The position numbers were made by a program, and so were the translations under genes. Below the pieces are notes generated by a model. It was not told the DNA's origin and did not search any database. It saw nothing but the letters and a program-made list of their open reading frames with translations. DNA of 8,653 nucleotides, from assembly GCA_964430875.1 (NCBI GenBank), contig CAYSHP010000089.1, forward strand, positions 1 to 8,653, written 5' to 3'. Source of the stretch: M55B127 sp035269185 (GTDB lineage: Bacteria > Bacillota > Halanaerobiia > Halanaerobiales > M55B127). Positions 6,592 to 8,653 of the stretch are shown piece by piece (positions within the stretch are counted from its first letter, which is position 1; every line of letters begins with the position of its first letter).

Positions 6592-7349
6592 TGGAAGATA
6601 CAGTATCGATTGTAATTCCAGTCTATAATAGTTTTAATGCCCTGGGAGAATTATATAATAAATTGACACACACTTTAGAGAGTAACTTTACTGATTATGA
6701 AATAATAATGGTTGATGATAACAGTTCTGATAAGAGTTTTGAAAAATTAAGAGAGATTCATTACAAAGATAAGAGAATAAAAATTATTAAGTTAGCTGAA
6801 AACTTTGGCCAACAAAATGCTTTAATGTGTGGTTTTCATTTCAGTAAAGGTAATTATATTGTAACAATGGATGATGACTTACAGCATTTACCAGTAGATA
6901 TCATTAAACTTTATCAAGAAATAAAAAAAGGTTATGATATTGTATATGGAATCCCGGCTGAAAGACAGCATTTATTTTATCGGAGAGTTGGGTCGTATTT
7001 GACCGATAAAATATTCAATCTGATCACCAATAAAAGTAAAAACATTAGAGTAAGTAGTTTTAGAATATTAAAGAAAAGTTTATCAAAAAAAATAATTAAG
7101 GACAAAAGATCTTTTGTATATCTTTCTGCTATAGTTTTAAACCTTACTGATAATATAGGCAATATTTATATAGAACATGAGGATAGGAAACATGGGAATT
7201 CTAATTATAATTTTTTAAAATTATTTAAACTATTTTCTAAATTATATATATATTATGCAGATAATAAAATATGTAAATTATTTCGGAAAAATAATCCACA
7301 ATTTGTGATTGAAGAAAAAATAGGTTTTGATAAGGAGTTAAAACAATGA
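6591..7349 (+). CDS. Family 2 glycosyltransferase, ArnC/GtrB-like but without C-terminal membrane helices
   Basis: A 252-residue GT-A-fold glycosyltransferase. SIVIPVYN (6-13), VDDNSSD (41-47) and the metal-binding DDDLQH (94-99, DxD at 94-96) form the nucleotide-sugar site. NFGQQNALMCGF (71-82), SSFRIL (155-160) and RKHGNSNYNFLKLFKL (199-214) match the polyprenyl-phosphate glycosyltransferase branch (DPM1, ArnC, GtrB). Members such as ArnC run past 300 residues and end in two transmembrane helices. This protein stops soon after the HGNSNY segment and has no convincing membrane helix, only an amphipathic YIYYADNK region. It could still attach peripherally. The natural donor would be the amino sugar made by the neighbouring aminotransferase; the acceptor, polyprenyl phosphate or a glycan, cannot be told. 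ATG 6591 has GAGGAGA eight bases upstream and overlaps the aminotransferase stop by one base (TAATG). Confidence 0.82.
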   Translation: MEDTVSIVIPVYNSFNALGELYNKLTHTLESNFTDYEIIMVDDNSSDKSFEKLREIHYKDKRIKIIKLAENFGQQNALMCGFHFSKGNYIVTMDDDLQHLPVDIIKLYQEIKKGYDIVYGIPAERQHLFYRRVGSYLTDKIFNLITNKSKNIRVSSFRILKKSLSKKIIKDKRSFVYLSAIVLNLTDNIGNIYIEHEDRKHGNSNYNFLKLFKLFSKLYIYYADNKICKLFRKNNPQFVIEEKIGFDKELKQ

Positions 7350-8590
7350 AATTATTAATTTTAGGTGGCGGCAATGCTCAATTAAGTGCTATTAAAAAAG
7401 CCAAAAAAATGGGACATGAAGTTATTATTTCTGATTACTTAAAAGATGCGCCAGGTATAGAACTAGCTGACCACCATGAATTAGTAAGTACTTTTGATAT
7501 TGCATCTAATATAAAAGTAGGGAAAAAGCATAATATAGATGGTATAATGACTATTGGTACCGATCAACCAGTTTATACGGCAGCAGTTGTGGCCGAATAT
7601 TTATCAATACCTACTCTAATAAATAAAGAAACTGCTAAAGCTGTAACAAACAAAAGAGTTATGAAAAGAAAATTTACAAATAATAATATTCCTACGGTTA
7701 ATTATAAGTTATTAAAAAAAGATTATGAAGTAAAAAAGATGCAAGGTATAAATTATCCAGCGGTGCTTAAACCACTCGATAGTCAGGGGCAACGGGGAGT
7801 ATTTAAAATTAATTCAAATAAAGAAATAGATAAATATTTTTCAAATGTATTAAAATATTCAAGAGAATCAGAAATTTTATTAGAAGAATATTATGATAGT
7901 GATGAAATTACAGTAAGTGGTTGGGTAGATGAAGGTAATCTTCATATCTTAACCATCACTGATCGTATTACTTATGAGCAGGATATAAATATAGGTATTT
8001 GTACTGCCCATATGTTCCCCTCAAAACATTTAAAAAAATATCATGCTGAAATAAAAGAGATTTCAAATGATATTATAAAAGCTTTTAATATCAAAAATGG
8101 ACCTATCTACTTTCAAATGTTAGTAGGCAATGATGGAATAAAAGTTAATGAGATTGCCTGCCGAATAGGGGGAGCTTATGAAGCTGATTTTATGCCTCTA
8201 ATAACTAATGTGGATATATTAAAGATGGTAATTCATGGTGCATTAGGTAAAAATATTAATAAAGTGCCATTAAAAAATTATGATTTATTAGAAAATAATA
8301 ATTGGTTATCAGTACAATTGTTTTTTGCAAAAAAAGGTAAAATTAAAGATATAAGAAATATTGAACTTATTAAAAATTTTTCGAATGTAATTGCGCTTAA
8401 TTTAAATTATCAAAAAGATGATGTTATTCCAAAAATAGAAAATGCAACTGCAAGGGCTGGTTATTTTATTGTGAAAGGCAAGAATAAAGATATATTAAAA
8501 AATAAAATTAAGCAGGTCTATGATAATCTGAAAATCATTAGTGAAGAAAATAAAAACCTGATTTTAAGAAAAGCAGGTGAAACACTTTAA
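7346..8590 (+). CDS. ATP-grasp family ligase, candidate amino-sugar N-acyl/aminoacyl ligase
   Basis: A 414-residue ATP-grasp enzyme of the PurK/PurT/CarB-like type, which joins a carboxylate to an amine or similar nucleophile through an acyl phosphate. A pre-ATP-grasp Rossmann domain covers about 1-105, with LLILGGGNAQLSAIKKAKKMG at its start. The ATP-grasp core covers about 106-300: LKP at 141-143 (Lys142 as the ATP-phosphate lysine) with glycine-rich SQGQRG at 146-151, hinge acids at Glu180/Glu181, and metal ligands in VNEIACRIGG (267-276, with Asn268, Glu269 and Arg273). A C-terminal domain with TARAGYFIVKGK (368-379) resembles the PurK/PurT C-terminal motif. The start overlaps the glycosyltransferase stop by four bases (ATGA) and has AAGGAG upstream, so it is coupled. 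The substrate is unknown. Its place beside a WecE-type aminotransferase with no N-acetyltransferase suggests acylation of the 4-amino group, which is an inference. The gene ends the operon. Confidence 0.8.
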   Translation: MKLLILGGGNAQLSAIKKAKKMGHEVIISDYLKDAPGIELADHHELVSTFDIASNIKVGKKHNIDGIMTIGTDQPVYTAAVVAEYLSIPTLINKETAKAVTNKRVMKRKFTNNNIPTVNYKLLKKDYEVKKMQGINYPAVLKPLDSQGQRGVFKINSNKEIDKYFSNVLKYSRESEILLEEYYDSDEITVSGWVDEGNLHILTITDRITYEQDINIGICTAHMFPSKHLKKYHAEIKEISNDIIKAFNIKNGPIYFQMLVGNDGIKVNEIACRIGGAYEADFMPLITNVDILKMVIHGALGKNINKVPLKNYDLLENNNWLSVQLFFAKKGKIKDIRNIELIKNFSNVIALNLNYQKDDVIPKIENATARAGYFIVKGKNKDILKNKIKQVYDNLKIISEENKNLILRKAGETL

Positions 8591-8614
8591 TATTATTTAA
8601 ATTAAAATAAGTAA

Positions 8615-8644
8615 AAACCCCAGTTCAAATTAAAACTGGGGTTT
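8615..8644 (+). terminator. Rho-independent terminator ending the amino-sugar operon
   Basis: AAACCCCAGTT (8615-8625) and AACTGGGGTTT (8634-8644) form a perfect 11-base-pair stem with an eight-base loop, 24 bases after the ligase stop. The following bases are AAAAATTTT, so the T tract is interrupted. The stem is strong and well placed, and it may work in both directions. Confidence 0.8.
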
Positions 8645-8653
8645 AAAAATTTT

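Noticed and set aside
6977..7162. 61-codon open frame on the minus strand inside the glycosyltransferase gene
   Set aside because: It is antisense to a coding region and hydrophobic only because of AT-rich codons, with no independent support.

Overview
The window is AT-rich (about 70% A+T by eye), with short intergenic gaps, strong AGGAGG-type ribosome binding sites, GTG/TTG start candidates and sigma-A-like promoters. Together with the protein families present, this suggests a low-GC, anaerobic Firmicute of the Clostridia/Halanaerobiales type. The lineage is an inference. No rRNA, tRNA, CRISPR array, insertion sequence or phage gene was seen, and no gene-free stretch exceeds 300 bases (the longest is 4306-4519).

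Left part (1-1952, + strand). The window opens in the C-terminal part of a DUF116-like protein whose reading frame is closed by a TAA just upstream of its first ATG, so it looks truncated or frameshifted. It overlaps a flavodoxin-fold iron-sulfur flavoprotein-like oxidoreductase with a four-cysteine cluster motif. A separate extended -10 promoter then drives an AIM24/TIGR00266-family protein.

Middle (1953-3351). A GC-rich hairpin serves as a shared terminator between the AIM24-family gene and a convergent minus-strand gene. That gene encodes a multi-pass membrane protein with nucleoside-recognition (Gate) domains. Its promoter and the promoter of the next gene diverge from a 167-base intergenic region.

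Right part (3352-8590, + strand). This is a nucleotide-sugar cluster: RmlB-type dTDP-glucose 4,6-dehydratase, a LysR-family regulator, a WecE/RffA-type sugar aminotransferase, a family 2 glycosyltransferase and an ATP-grasp ligase, closed by a strong hairpin terminator. The last three genes overlap by 1 and 4 bases and the regulator lies 32 bases upstream of them, so regulator to ligase is probably one transcript. The simplest reading is that RmlB makes dTDP-4-keto-6-deoxyglucose, WecE aminates it to a dTDP-4-amino-4,6-dideoxyhexose (probably Fuc4N), the ATP-grasp enzyme may acylate an amino group, and the glycosyltransferase transfers the sugar. The N-acetyltransferase that follows WecE in the enterobacterial pathway is absent, and an ATP-grasp ligase occupies its place. 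That replacement, and the co-directional regulator inside the cluster, are the most interesting features here. RmlA, a flippase and a polymerase are not in the window.
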